Source: Paenibacillus agilis
GTDB lineage: Bacteria > Bacillota > Bacilli > Paenibacillales > Paenibacillaceae
Direction of reading: 5' to 3'
Assembly: GCF_007786455.1 (NCBI RefSeq)
Contig: NZ_VNJK01000001.1
Coordinates: 310,001-374,000, forward strand
DNA: 64,000 nucleotides
In this document: one piece after another, positions 46,903-56,176 of the stretch
Position numbering within the stretch: the stretch's first letter is position 1
Layout: each line of letters opens with the position of its first letter
Program-made: the position numbers and the translations under genes
Notes under the pieces: model-generated
What the model saw: the letters and a program-made list of their open reading frames with translations, nothing else
The model's database searches: none
Told to the model about the DNA's origin: nothing

Positions 46903-47051
46903 TTATAATTCCTCCTCAGATTTCAGGTGTTTGTAATTCGTTGTTTTGTATGAATGTAGCATAACTTATTTTTAATAATTTGTGATACAGTTTTTTCAAT
47001 TAATAATGACAATATTATAGATAATAGAAGTGATTATTAGTCTCAGTATAA

Positions 47052-47066
47052 TGATAATCACTATCA
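47052..47066 (+). promoter_or_regulatory. Fur-box-like operator upstream of the chemotaxis receptor
   Basis: TGATAATCACTATCA matches the TGATAATNATTATCA Fur 7-1-7 motif at 14 of 15 positions. It lies about 200 bases upstream of the receptor gene, in the AT-rich gene-free stretch 46903-47264. Confidence 0.55.
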
Positions 47067-47264
47067 CCACGCGGTTTATTTGAGGAAGTAGAATAAGTGG
47101 GTCTATTTACACATGTTAGATTTGATAGATATAAGATAATAAAATTGTTAATAATTTATAAATATTAATCCCAGCAATTACATTTTTCTGCCTATTCAGT
47201 TTTCAATTATTCCTCCGATAAATCGTATACAGACATTTATATGCAATTTTAAGGAGGAGAGGCC

Positions 47265-49235
47265 GTGCTTAATAGATGGAGAAAAGCTTATTATCGTTCA
47301 CTTGCCAAGAAAACGCTGGTACGATTAATACTTTTAGTCATGATACCTGTATTGGCATTGACGTTTGCGATAACAAATTTTGCGGTTAATCAAAATGAAG
47401 ATACGCTGCTCGGTGATGTCGAGCAATCTACGGCTACAATTACAACGGTGTTGAATCAAGCTTATGATAATTACGCGCATACGTTGGATGGCTTGATTAA
47501 AAGCATAACACCAGAGCGAGCGAATCCAACGTATTTACAAAATCGTGTACGTGATGTGTCGCACGATATGAATAACCTATTAGCGGTATTCGTTGCGTAC
47601 AAGAATGAATACTATGAAAGCACGGGTCAATTGCAGGAAGGGTTTGATCCGAAGTCACGGCCTTGGTATCAGGATGCAATGAAGGCCAAAGGAAAAGTTG
47701 TTATTTCGAAGCCTTATCAAGATAAAGTGACCGGGAAAATCGTAATAACCTTCTCCAAAACGTTAGCAGCCAATGATGGCGTAGTCGGCATTGATGTGTC
47801 GATCGATAATTTTAGCGATTTAATTAAGTCCTACAAAGTAGGTAAATCAGGATACATAAGTTTACTGGATCAGGATAGCAACGTGCTTGTTCATCCACAA
47901 ATGAAGTTTGGTGACAAGCTTACAGATGCTCAATTTGCTCCATTTAAAGCAAGCGACCATGGCAATATGAACATAATGACAAATGGAAAAGAAGAGTACG
48001 TTAGCTTTGATAAACGCAATTTGCTGGGGCTAAATATTGTGGCAGTGCTTCCGCTAGCAGAAGTGGAGGAGCTGACATACAGCCTTTATAAAATTGCATT
48101 CATTTTCGTTGCGCTGCTGCTTGCCTTGCTCGTGTTCTATATTGTAGTCATTGTGCGCAGCGTTATTCGTCCTGTTGCCCAAATTCAAGTACTTGCTGGG
48201 CGAATCGCAGCTGGAGATCTTACTGTACGTACAAAGCAAAGTACTCGGACTGATGAAATTGGACAGTTGCAGAACCATTTCAATGAGATGTCTGATTCAC
48301 TATCAGATATGATGAAGCAGATTATGGAGGCTTCTGAAAATGTTTCAGCTGCATCTGAAGAGCTGTCATCGAATTCGGATCAAAATGTTAGCACGATTAC
48401 ACAAGTATCGGAATCACTGCAAGAAGTATCTTCTCAAACGGAAGAGACGAGCCAAAGCTTGCAAGAAGTACAAGTGCTAGCCGTTGAAGCTGGCCAAGAG
48501 CTTATGGAAATTGTACATATGGTGGAGCAATCTTCTGCGACTACGACAGGAGTGAACCGCTTAGCATCTGAGGGACAGCACCAATTGTTCAACGTCGGCG
48601 TGCAAATGGAAAATATGAAGAAACATTCTGCACAAGCGAGTGCTGAGAGTGAAGCGCTAAATGAAGAAGCAAAGCAGGTGCAAGGGATTGTTTCGTTTAT
48701 TCAAAATATAGCCTCGCAAACACAGCTCCTCGCGCTTAATGCAGCCATTGAGGCTGCTCATGCTGGTGAGCATGGTCGTGGATTTGCTGTTGTTGCAAGT
48801 GAAATACGCAAACTTGCTGAACAAACGGTTCAGGCGAGTTCACAAATAACGGATATTATCACGAAGATTATGGATCGTTCTAACACCGTATATGAAACGA
48901 TGCAGGTTAGCGCAGCTTCTGTACAAGAAGGTCATGAGCAAACGCTCTCTGTAACGAGTAAGCTTAACGAAGTATTTGCTTCATTGGAACAAATGGCGTT
49001 CCACATGCAAAGCATTGCAGATCGCAGTGGACAATTGCGTTCGACGAATGCGATGATGTTAACTTCATTTGATTCCACGGGTAAATTGATTGAGCAATCG
49101 GTCGAAGAAATTGAACTGGTGGCAGCAGCAAGTGAAGAGCAAACTGCTTCTATGGAGGAAATTGCTGCATCAGCTGCGCATCTTGCCAAGATCGCGGAAA
49201 CGCTGCAGGAGTCTGCATCAAAGTTCAAATTGTAA
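47265..49235 (+). CDS. Methyl-accepting chemotaxis protein
   Basis: A 656-residue transmembrane receptor. An N-terminal membrane helix ([20 protein letters not shown]) is followed by an extracellular dCache-type sensor (residues ~40-270, with [22 protein letters not shown] and a [14 protein letters not shown] segment). A second membrane helix, a HAMP domain and a long cytoplasmic coiled coil follow, with the signalling hairpin [36 protein letters not shown] near residue 480-515. The start is a GTG behind AAGGAGGAGAGG. The sensor resembles small-molecule (amino- or organic-acid) receptors; the ligand is unknown. A Fur-box-like site upstream hints at iron control. Confidence 0.93.
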   Translation: MLNRWRKAYYRSLAKKTLVRLILLVMIPVLALTFAITNFAVNQNEDTLLGDVEQSTATITTVLNQAYDNYAHTLDGLIKSITPERANPTYLQNRVRDVSHDMNNLLAVFVAYKNEYYESTGQLQEGFDPKSRPWYQDAMKAKGKVVISKPYQDKVTGKIVITFSKTLAANDGVVGIDVSIDNFSDLIKSYKVGKSGYISLLDQDSNVLVHPQMKFGDKLTDAQFAPFKASDHGNMNIMTNGKEEYVSFDKRNLLGLNIVAVLPLAEVEELTYSLYKIAFIFVALLLALLVFYIVVIVRSVIRPVAQIQVLAGRIAAGDLTVRTKQSTRTDEIGQLQNHFNEMSDSLSDMMKQIMEASENVSAASEELSSNSDQNVSTITQVSESLQEVSSQTEETSQSLQEVQVLAVEAGQELMEIVHMVEQSSATTTGVNRLASEGQHQLFNVGVQMENMKKHSAQASAESEALNEEAKQVQGIVSFIQNIASQTQLLALNAAIEAAHAGEHGRGFAVVASEIRKLAEQTVQASSQITDIITKIMDRSNTVYETMQVSAASVQEGHEQTLSVTSKLNEVFASLEQMAFHMQSIADRSGQLRSTNAMMLTSFDSTGKLIEQSVEEIELVAAASEEQTASMEEIAASAAHLAKIAETLQESASKFKL

Positions 49236-49340
49236 TTTCGACGTAGAAGTTTTTGCGTTCATTAACGGAAAGAAGCTTGCCCTTATTCATGGGTTTCATG
49301 ATAATAATTGAATTGGGTTATACTACGTGTATAAGGGGAG

Positions 49341-49366
49341 GACGCAAGCGACAAGTCGCTTGCGTC
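49341..49366. terminator. Perfect hairpin without T-run
   Basis: GACGCAAGCGAC-AA-GTCGCTTGCGTC, a perfect 12-pair stem with a 2-base spacer. It sits between the ends of two convergent genes. Without a T-run the role as terminator is uncertain. Confidence 0.45.
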
Positions 49367-49373
49367 TGCACCG

Positions 49374-49478
49374 TTACTGTTCGGACAGCTCACGGAAAGA
49401 TTTGATCTTCCCGTGTGAGTGCGGGGTTTGCTTGCGGATTTTGTCTGCATTTTCCCGACGGCGTTTCTGTACGGACAT
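49374..49478 (-). CDS. Very small basic protein, unknown
   Basis: A 34-residue frame (MSVQKRRRENADKIRKQTPH then SHGKIKSFRELSEQ) with AAGGGGGA 7 bases before its ATG. It is strongly basic at the N-terminus. No family is recognised. The ribosome site and the hairpin directly after the stop favour a real gene; conservation would decide. Confidence 0.45.
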   Translation of the reverse strand: MSVQKRRRENADKIRKQTPHSHGKIKSFRELSEQ

Positions 49479-50130
49479 TAAGAAATCCCCCTTAATCTAA
49501 TGTTGGAGATGCTGTGGTGCTTGTTGAAGCTGACTTTTAACTTTAACTACGTTGAAACTAACTTTAACACGTTATTACTGACTGAAGTGACTTGGTAACT
49601 GTTAACGATGAAGCGATAGATATGAGCCCGTTACTTCTTTAATTAAGCGGGCGGCGAAACCGCTAATCAAGAAGTGGTCTTAGCATAGGTTTGATTGACC
49701 GTTCCTATGCTGACAAATATGTGGCGCGATTAACAGCGCAGCATTCGATTCATATTAGAATATGCCAGGCTATTTGATACCCTGCATTTTCTCCATATTG
49801 TTTTCGGCATAAGAACCAAGGTGATCTTGCGTTTATCCATCATTTGTGTCATCTTATAGATAAGCGCTATAACTTTCGAAAAGGAACGGACTTTTTCTAT
49901 GAAATAATTTACAATTGCTGCCGCTTCTAGTATACTCTTTAGAAGTGTTTGCTAATTATCTCCCCATTTGCAATCTCCAAGTAGTCATTCGTTTTACCCT
50001 CCATTCATGCGAGTTCGAATATACCAAGAACCTAATGACATGAATAAGAAGAATTATTCTCGATATTTGTTGCTTACTAACCGCTGTAGTTCATACATAA
50101 TGTAACTAATTCGAAAGTAGGGAATTATTC
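49479..50130. other. Long gene-free stretch with two stem-loops
   Basis: About 650 bases without a supported gene. Two hairpins are adjacent: ACTTCTT and AGCGG pairing with CCGCT and AAGAAGT (49633-49675), and AGCATAGG with CCTATGCT (49682-49711). They could belong to a small RNA or a leader. The remainder is unstructured to the eye. Confidence 0.4.
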
Positions 50131-50754
50131 ATGAACGAATCCATACGAGTTATTTTGTTGGATGATCACCCTCTTGTCCTTGAGGGGATTCATAATCGGC
50201 TCCAATTAGAGCCGGATATCGAAGTTGTAGCAAGCTATACAGATCCATTGCTTCTGTTGGAGGACATGCCCCAACTCCAGGCTGATGTTATTATAATAGA
50301 TGCTTCGATGCCTCATATGACGGGCTTTGAATTATCCACTAAGCTTAAGGAGCTTGAATCATTTTCAATGAAGATCATCATGCTTTCAGGCTATATGTAT
50401 AATGTACTCATTCAGAAAGCTTTTCAAATTGGTATCAATGCCTATATTTCCAAGCAATCCCCCTACGAAGAAATTCTATACACCATTAGACAAGTTGCTC
50501 TCGGCTGCAACCTCTTATCTCCTAGTCGTCCAACCAATCCTTTGAAGCAGGAACAGTTGTCTGCTATTGAACGAGAAGTGCTTAGACGCATCGCAGAAGA
50601 AAAAAATAACAGGCAGGTCGCTTACGAATTGGCGATTAGTATGAGAACGGTTGAGCATCATATTATTTCGATTAATCAGAAGCTTGGGGTTAAGTCTCGC
50701 GGCAGTGCTGTCGCAAAAGGCTATGAGCTAGGACTGCTTGGTCCAGTTAGCTAG
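50131..50754 (+). CDS. Response regulator, NarL/FixJ (LuxR HTH) type
   Basis: A 207-residue two-component regulator. The receiver domain has the acidic pair DD (~11-12), the phospho-acceptor Asp in IIIDASMPHMTG (~56) and a Lys in ISKQSP (~104). The C-terminal LuxR-type helix-turn-helix is EREVLRRIAEEKNNRQVAYELAISMRTVEHH. No histidine kinase is adjacent, so it is an orphan here. The start ATG is not preceded by a strong ribosome site (AAAGTAGGG). Confidence 0.9.
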   Translation: MNESIRVILLDDHPLVLEGIHNRLQLEPDIEVVASYTDPLLLLEDMPQLQADVIIIDASMPHMTGFELSTKLKELESFSMKIIMLSGYMYNVLIQKAFQIGINAYISKQSPYEEILYTIRQVALGCNLLSPSRPTNPLKQEQLSAIEREVLRRIAEEKNNRQVAYELAISMRTVEHHIISINQKLGVKSRGSAVAKGYELGLLGPVS

Positions 50755-50816
50755 TAGGGCATCAGGGCATCATAATCATTCACATATTCATTTAATTTTG
50801 CGTTCGTAATGCGGAT

Positions 50817-50844
50817 TTGGACCGTCTATAATAGAGGCTATAAT
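50817..50844 (+). promoter_or_regulatory. Possible sigma-A promoter of the uracil glycosylase gene
   Basis: TTGGAC and TATAAT with a 16-base spacer, ending 53 bases before the start codon. Confidence 0.45.
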
Positions 50845-50897
50845 TAGATGCAGTTACTTAAGAAGGACTGTATTGTACTGGATAGGAGGAAGCAACC

Positions 50898-51404
50898 GTG
50901 TTAGCAGCCATCAATGATCATCTCCAGCCAGGCCTCAAGCTGTTGTTCGTCGGTTTTAATCCGAGTCTTCGTTCGGGAGAGACAGGACATCACTACGCCA
51001 ATCCGCGCAATCGCTTTTATACGATTATTCATGAGGCAGGTTTAACGCAACGGCGCTATCGTCCTGAAGAAGATCAGGACTTGCTGGAGCTTGGCTATGG
51101 ATTTACAAATATCGTCGCAAGGCCAACATTGGCAGCTGCCGATATAACTGCTGAGGAATATGCAGAAGGACGAGTGATTTTGCGAGATAAAATACGTACA
51201 TACCGTCCGAAGGTTGTATGCTTTGTCGGGAAAGGTGTATATGAAAAATACAGTGGCAGACGCGATGTGCAGTGGGGGTTTCAGGAAACATCTGTTGTAG
51301 AAGGCGTGTGGGAGTTCGTTGCACCTTCATCCAGTGGACTTGTACGCATGAAATTGGACGAGATTGTGGCCATTTTCTCGAAGCTGCATGAGCATTTGGA
51401 TTAG
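50898..51404 (+). CDS. mug: Mismatch-specific uracil/thymine-DNA glycosylase (Mug)
   Basis: A 168-residue base-excision repair enzyme that removes U or T mispaired with G. The catalytic GFNPSLRS motif lies at ~20-27, and a VCFVGKGVYEKYSG segment and the C-terminal VAPSSSGLVRM loop are family features. The start is a GTG behind AGGAGGAAG. Alone in its transcript on the visible evidence. Confidence 0.9.
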   Translation: MLAAINDHLQPGLKLLFVGFNPSLRSGETGHHYANPRNRFYTIIHEAGLTQRRYRPEEDQDLLELGYGFTNIVARPTLAAADITAEEYAEGRVILRDKIRTYRPKVVCFVGKGVYEKYSGRRDVQWGFQETSVVEGVWEFVAPSSSGLVRMKLDEIVAIFSKLHEHLD

Positions 51405-51599
51405 ACTTTTTTGCCACCATCGTCAGGATTCGTGAGGATCTGCGCGTAATTGTATATCTCGACCTGCTGAGGCAGGCTCAGCCCTGCTCACTCTTGCAAA
51501 TGGGAAGTAATCCTTTCACATCCAATTTTCAATTGGGGGTGATTTCCTGTAGACTGGACCTATCCTTAACAGGAAATCCTTGTTAATTGGAGTGATTTG

Positions 51600-51782
51600 G
51601 TGATACAAACGACAGAACAGATCGAAATGTTGGACAGACGGAATGAAATTTTGCGGCGAAATATTCATCAGTATTTGGTGCATGACAATCAGTACGGCTT
51701 GAGCAATCAGGATCAATTTTTGCTCAATCAGATGGTGAAGGAATGGCATACGACTAATTATGAGCTGCAGGGCGCTCGGTGA
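51600..51782 (+). CDS. Small helical protein, unknown
   Basis: A 60-residue protein with two likely helices (QIEMLDRRNEILRRNIHQYL and FLLNQMVKEWHTTNYELQG). The two-helix size recalls Spo0E-type phosphatases, but the SQxLD signature is missing. The ribosome site TTGGAGTGA precedes adjacent TTG (51597) and GTG (51600) codons. Likely a real small gene of unknown role. Confidence 0.5.
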   Translation: MIQTTEQIEMLDRRNEILRRNIHQYLVHDNQYGLSNQDQFLLNQMVKEWHTTNYELQGAR

Positions 51783-51948
51783 CGGTTGATGATGCAAGTT
51801 TATATATAGTGCTAGTGGATGAAGTGTTGGACGGAATGTAGGTAAGTGAATGAAGTGCGATGTTTGACGGAATGTAAGTGAGTGGATGTAAGCTTGGTTG
51901 ATCTGTCGTGATGTGGTAGTGAAATTAGTTCATGGAGCATCGTGAAAT

Positions 51949-51983
51949 AATGGCGACGTAGGAGTTGTTCCTTCGTCGCCATT
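51949..51983 (+). terminator. Hairpin, probable terminator
   Basis: AATGGCGACG pairs with CGTCGCCATT, with inner AGGA/TCCT pairing, followed by TCTCTATTT. Confidence 0.6.
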
Positions 51984-52090
51984 TCTCTATTTGTACATAT
52001 TAGATCGAATAGTGCATGCAATGTGGGTTGCACATAACTTTTCACAAAAATGTGGTGATAGTTAAGTATACCCTTGCTCACTGCTTGCAC

Positions 52091-52273
52091 TAACGGTTAC
52101 CACGGAGGCTATTTCGTCTAAATGGAGCGATTTTGAAATGTAACGGATATCAGCGAGCTTATTTGTTGGTTTAAGCGCTTTTGTTCGCGATTATTGCTAA
52201 AATAAGCTCAAGGGCAACCGTTACAATTCCATAATGGACGATTTCACGAAAATAACGTCAGTGGCACCCGTTA
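52091..52273. repeat. Palindromic interspersed-repeat-like element
   Basis: The motif TAACGG occurs at 52091 and 52141 and its complement CCGTTA at 52218 and 52268, nested around the perfect arms GAGCTTATTT (52155-52164) and AAATAAGCTC (52200-52209). No gene lies in 51783-52351. The layout resembles REP/MITE-like intergenic repeats of Paenibacillus-type genomes; other copies would have to be found outside this window. Short tandem similarity (GACGGAATGTA, twice) lies at 51830-51890. Confidence 0.6.
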
Positions 52274-52351
52274 GAGGAAATTGCGTGATTACTCTGAGGT
52301 TTACTTATATACAAAATGGTGATCGATATGTAAGTTTGTAATTTTCTTTAG

Positions 52352-52783
52352 TTAATTGCCGTTCGTATTTTTATTGTCTTCTAGTTGCTTTTGAATTCCC
52401 GCTCTATCAATTTGAATCCAATACTCTGCAATTTTTTCATTTTCTACTCGATATACCGCACTTGCCAGTTGGATGACTGGAAGCCCAGTTGGTTGGTATC
52501 CATTAATTTCGCCTTCATGCGTACCTGTTTGTTTCCAGCGTACATATACTTTATCTTCGGCAGCTAAAAATTCTTGAATTTCCAATGAAAAGTGACCATA
52601 TGCTTCTATCATTTCGATGACGTGTTCAGCGTACTCTTGGGGTGTTCTCGATACGGTTTGTTCATTTTCCGATTCAATTTGATGTGCTAATACATGTTCC
52701 GCCATAAATTGATTTGCGAAATCTGGGTTTTTACCGGAGCGTACTTGTTCAAAAAATTGTCTAACAACGTGTTCTGATGTCAT
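52352..52783 (-). CDS. SnoaL-like protein (NTF2 fold)
   Basis: A 143-residue protein of the SnoaL-like/ester-cyclase group: an NTF2-type fold with VVRQFFEQVRSGKNPDFANQF at the start, VYVRWKQTGTHEGE in the middle and KIAEYWIQIDRAGIQKQL at the end. The function in non-polyketide bacteria is unknown. GGAGAG lies 7 bases before the ATG. The DNA on either side is the palindromic repeat and a gene-free stretch. Confidence 0.8.
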   Translation of the reverse strand: MTSEHVVRQFFEQVRSGKNPDFANQFMAEHVLAHQIESENEQTVSRTPQEYAEHVIEMIEAYGHFSLEIQEFLAAEDKVYVRWKQTGTHEGEINGYQPTGLPVIQLASAVYRVENEKIAEYWIQIDRAGIQKQLEDNKNTNGN

Positions 52784-53079
52784 GAGAAACTCTCCTTTAT
52801 GAATAAGTACTATGTGCTAATCGTATTCTATCTATTATAGGCGCTATTACATATTCGTTGAAGGCGCGAAATAGTGAGAGATATACAGCTGATCAGCAGC
52901 TTATTTTATGAATGCTAGAATGACAATATTGGATGATTGGTGCAATATGGTATGTTATGTTTTAATTTATTATATAAGATCCTATGTAGGCAATAGGCAA
53001 GCTATCCAGTGCATGAAGTAGAGTAGTTGTATTGGACGAAAAAGCAAACAGGCACATCTCGTTGAGAGGGGTTTTGAGC

Positions 53080-53718
53080 ATGGAAAATCATATCACTACC
53101 GTATATATCGTTAGACACGGACAGACGGAATGGAACGTGGAGCACCGATTGCAAGGACACCAAGACTCTCCCTTGACGGAATTTGGTGTGCGGCAAGCGG
53201 AATGGTTGGGAGAGTCGATGGCGAATGAAGCCATTGATAGGGTGTATTCGAGCTCTAGCGGGAGAGCGCATCGAACGGCAGAGATTATAAGAGGCTCAAG
53301 ATCTATTGATATTATTGATACGGATGATTTTAAAGAGATTGGCTTAGGCAGTTGGGAAGGCATTTCTCAAACGGAGGCGAAAGAGCGGTTTCCAGAGCAG
53401 TTCGATCATTTTTGGAAGGACCCAGCACAATTCCAAGTGGACAATAGCGAGACTTTTCAACAGGTATCTGATCGCGCTGTTCGCAAGCTGAATGAGATCG
53501 TTAGTGAGCATCGAGGCAAGTCCATTGTTATCGTTACACATACGGTGGTCGTGAAGGTGCTTATGGCTTATTTTGAAGGCAGAGCAATGAATAAGCTGTG
53601 GGACCTTCCTTATATTCATCCAGCTTGCCTATGCAAAGTGCAATTTGTAGGCGATGAGCCTAGTATTTTGCTGCATGGAGATATCAGTCACTACAAAGAA
53701 GATCCTGTTCCGAGCTGA
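53080..53718 (+). CDS. Histidine phosphatase family protein
   Basis: A 212-residue phosphoglycerate-mutase-like phosphatase. The catalytic motif is [10 protein letters not shown] near residue 11, with [15 protein letters not shown] and the second histidine in [10 protein letters not shown] (~164). Substrate is unknown (phosphosugar or cobalamin intermediates are typical of the superfamily). The ATG at 53080 follows GAGAGGGG; the frame before it has no family character. fosB follows after 13 bases. Confidence 0.9.
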   Translation: MENHITTVYIVRHGQTEWNVEHRLQGHQDSPLTEFGVRQAEWLGESMANEAIDRVYSSSSGRAHRTAEIIRGSRSIDIIDTDDFKEIGLGSWEGISQTEAKERFPEQFDHFWKDPAQFQVDNSETFQQVSDRAVRKLNEIVSEHRGKSIVIVTHTVVVKVLMAYFEGRAMNKLWDLPYIHPACLCKVQFVGDEPSILLHGDISHYKEDPVPS

Positions 53719-53731
53719 GGAGGATATCATA

Positions 53732-54154
53732 ATGCAATTGGGGCAGATGAATCATATTTGTTTTTCTGTTTCTAATCTGAAACAATCTGTAGCTTTTTAT
53801 GAGCAAGTATTTGATGCGAAGTTGTTAGTCGTAGGGCGCAAGCTTGCTTATTTTGATCTTAACGGATTATGGATTGCTTTAAATGAAGAGAAGGATATAC
53901 CACGAAACGAGATTCGAGAATCTTATACGCATATGGCTTTTACGATAGAGGAAAAGGACTTTGAACAATGGCAGGCAAAATTGGAACGGTTGAATGTGAA
54001 TATTCTACCTGGTAGAGCGCGGGATATTGAGGATAGGCGATCCATCTATTTTACAGATTTGGACGGTCATAAATTTGAACTGCACACAGGGTGTTTGCAA
54101 GATAGATTGGACTATTACAAAAAAGAAAAGCATCATATGAAGTTCTACGATTAA
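53732..54154 (+). CDS. fosB: Metallothiol transferase FosB
   Basis: A 140-residue vicinal-oxygen-chelate enzyme that adds bacillithiol (or cysteine) to fosfomycin and opens its epoxide. The sequence follows the Bacillus FosB pattern closely: [10 protein letters not shown] with the first metal His, [22 protein letters not shown] with the second His, and [20 protein letters not shown] with the metal Glu. GAGGAGGA lies before the ATG. The coding frame begins inside the end of the phosphatase frame in another reading, but the ATG at 53732 is the first plausible start. Probably co-transcribed with the phosphatase gene. Confidence 0.93.
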   Translation: MQLGQMNHICFSVSNLKQSVAFYEQVFDAKLLVVGRKLAYFDLNGLWIALNEEKDIPRNEIRESYTHMAFTIEEKDFEQWQAKLERLNVNILPGRARDIEDRRSIYFTDLDGHKFELHTGCLQDRLDYYKKEKHHMKFYD

Positions 54155-54260
54155 CATACTGGTTGAAAATTTCCATAGAATAGCGCAACTTACTCAAAAT
54201 ATGAGCGTATGAATAAGCAATACATACAAAACTTCCATAATTAAGAAGGAGGTTGCATAC

Positions 54261-54788
54261 ATGAGTCATGAACTTACGGTTGCAGAAGCATTAAGTGTGC
54301 GTGCAGCTATTTCCCGCAAGATTGAAGAACTTCGCATTGAGCGAAGCAATAATACTACCGTTTACGTTGATAAAAATGAGACACCTGAATACCCATCGCG
54401 CAGCATTGATGTCATGACGGCTGAACTAAATGGAGTATTGAAAGACTATCGCAAGTTGGACGTGCTGATTGCTCAGGCTAATCTAGCGAACACGATTGCG
54501 TGGGATGGTGGCGAGATTACGATTCTCGAAGCCATTGAACTGGCGAAGCAGACACGCCAAGAGATGAGTGCTTATAGCTACTTAGGCCAGCAGAAGAAGC
54601 GGGAACGCCTTCGTGGTGGTGGAACTGGTGAAGCTGCAGCATTGTATCAATATGCGCTGTATGAGCCGGAGGTTTATCACCAGCTTACACAGAAACGGAC
54701 TCGTGAAGTGACGAAGCTGTCTGCCTTGATTGAGCGTGCGAATCATACGAATATGATTGCTTTCGATGCTTCTAAGTATATGGCTTAA
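54261..54788 (+). CDS. DIP1984-like (septicolysin-like) protein
   Basis: A 175-residue helical protein with VAEALSVRAAISRKIEELR at the N-terminus, LNGVLKDYRKLDVLIAQANLANTI in the middle and LSALIERANHTNMIAFD at the end, matching the DIP1984/septicolysin-like family from memory. The function is unknown. AGAAGGAGG lies before the ATG. There is no signal peptide, so a secreted toxin role is unlikely. Confidence 0.65.
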   Translation: MSHELTVAEALSVRAAISRKIEELRIERSNNTTVYVDKNETPEYPSRSIDVMTAELNGVLKDYRKLDVLIAQANLANTIAWDGGEITILEAIELAKQTRQEMSAYSYLGQQKKRERLRGGGTGEAAALYQYALYEPEVYHQLTQKRTREVTKLSALIERANHTNMIAFDASKYMA

Positions 54789-55075
54789 TCGGCTTGCTCT
54801 GCATGTAATTTGCAGGTTAAAGGGATTGACGGTGAACGTTCCGTTCTCCCTAGCTTTCAGCTGGTGACGATCATTGCTTTACGTTGCCTGCTGAAAGCTG
54901 GTGGGAACCAGCATACAGGAAAGTGTGGGCAACCGCAGCATCTGGCGGCTTCAGATGCAACCCAACGCTATTAGAGCGAAATTCGAGATAACAGCTTACA
55001 GTTGTACGAATATACGATTATACGCGCTTACAAATTACGGACTTACTGATCCTATAAAATAGCCCCGTTTCCTGT

Positions 55076-55110
55076 AGAGCGCATCCTTTCGAGGGTGCGC
55101 TCTTTGTTGT
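55076..55110 (+). terminator. Terminator with TTCG tetraloop
   Basis: AGAGCGCATCCT and AGGGTGCGCTCT (one G-T) around a TTCG loop, followed by TTGTTGT. Confidence 0.75.
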
Positions 55111-55140
55111 ATTTGTAGCTACCATAAAGGGGTAAATGCA

Positions 55141-55188
55141 CAAAGACAGCTTCCCAATGCAGCAAAATAAGGGAAGCCGTCTTCTTTG
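55141..55188 (-). terminator. Terminator of the GyrI-like gene
   Basis: GCTTCCC and GGGAAGC arms with flanking CAAAGAC/GTC-TTTG pairing; T-rich on the leftward strand. Confidence 0.6.
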
Positions 55189-55212
55189 TGATATAAGATT
55201 ATAAATAGTAGA

Positions 55213-56046
55213 TTATGCTCGTTCCACAGCAATATAAATTTCAACTTCTCCGACACCGTTAATTACTTTATCTGCGTGGTACAGTTCGAAATCACCACTG
55301 TAGGTGCGCTTGCGATCTGTCTCGGATTGCCATTTCCAAATGCCGTGCCAAGCTTCAGCAACGACCTCCATAACTGGGCCGGAGCGAGTACGGAAGACGG
55401 CATATTCCGCTTCGGGAAGTACGAGGCAAGCCTCAGACTGTACAGTATTTGCAGCATTTGATGAATTAACATCATGCGCAGCTGTAGTGCCCGCATTATT
55501 CGTAGCCGCTGCTCCCGTATTCCGTTCAGGAACGGCGATAGTAAAGTTATATTCGCCCCAAATTTCATTTTCATATTGATGATAGACCGCATATAAAGGA
55601 GGCTGTTTCCCTTCGCTAGAGGGCTGCTCTGTATTAGATTGTGACATCACTTGCTGCCATGCTTGCGGGATCTCACCATTGCCGGACATTTCTTGCTTAT
55701 TGCTCGTTCGTTTCGTAATAAGGCTTTGGAGTGAGATGGCATCCAAGCGTTCATAACGAACAGGTTCGAATGAAGGCAACTCATCTTGATCTGTCCGCCA
55801 GCGTTTTAGAAAAGGCACTGTATTTTTCATAAGCTGTCTTGCTTCTTCCTCAGACATGCCATTTTCCATTACGTAAGGTACGCAAATCTCGATCATTTCC
55901 TCCAACGTACAATCTGGATTTGTAAATGCTCCATTTTCATAACAGTACTTACAGTAGTCTTTGTTCAAGCTCCCATTAACATCAGTTCCTAGTTGGCTAT
56001 CATCTACAAGCGGCATGCTGCAGCTTTGGCAAAATTGAGTCGTCAT
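55213..56046 (-). CDS. Zinc-ribbon plus GyrI-like effector-binding protein
   Basis: A 277-residue two-part protein. The first 85 residues form a zinc ribbon (CQSCSMPL and CKYCYENG) with the GMSEEEARQLM segment usual for this putative zinc-ribbon family. The remaining part is a GyrI/AraC effector-binding-like domain, with YAVYHQYENEIWGEYNFTIAVP and AWHGIWKWQ, interrupted by an Ala/Asn-rich insertion around residues 175-200. It has no DNA-binding helix of its own and may bind a small ligand. GGAGAG precedes the ATG. It lies behind the WYL regulator, but a hairpin between them suggests separate transcripts. Confidence 0.8.
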   Translation of the reverse strand: MTTQFCQSCSMPLVDDSQLGTDVNGSLNKDYCKYCYENGAFTNPDCTLEEMIEICVPYVMENGMSEEEARQLMKNTVPFLKRWRTDQDELPSFEPVRYERLDAISLQSLITKRTSNKQEMSGNGEIPQAWQQVMSQSNTEQPSSEGKQPPLYAVYHQYENEIWGEYNFTIAVPERNTGAAATNNAGTTAAHDVNSSNAANTVQSEACLVLPEAEYAVFRTRSGPVMEVVAEAWHGIWKWQSETDRKRTYSGDFELYHADKVINGVGEVEIYIAVERA

Positions 56047-56124
56047 TTTATCTCTCTCCTTATAATTGAAGGTTAGTTGTCTTGCACAATTCGTTCATCC
56101 CGGGTACAGCTCTAGTATAAAAAA

Positions 56125-56154
56125 ACGAACCTGACAACAGTCTGTCAGGTTCGT
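56125..56154 (-). terminator. Terminator of the WYL regulator gene
   Basis: ACGAACCTGACA pairs perfectly with TGTCAGGTTCGT; on the leftward strand it is followed by TTTTTTTAT. Confidence 0.8.
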
Positions 56155-56176
56155 AATAGAAAGATTGATTGAGCAG

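Larger units (their letters stand above)
54789..55212. other. Gene-free stretch with inverted repeat and UUCG terminator
   Basis: An inverted repeat AGCTTTCAG/CTGAAAGCT lies near 54852-54899. Nothing else is recognisable before the two terminators at 55076 and 55141. Confidence 0.4.

Noticed and set aside
51600-51782. Small protein as a second Spo0E-like phosphatase
   Set aside because: Two-helix size fits, but the SQxLD signature is absent.
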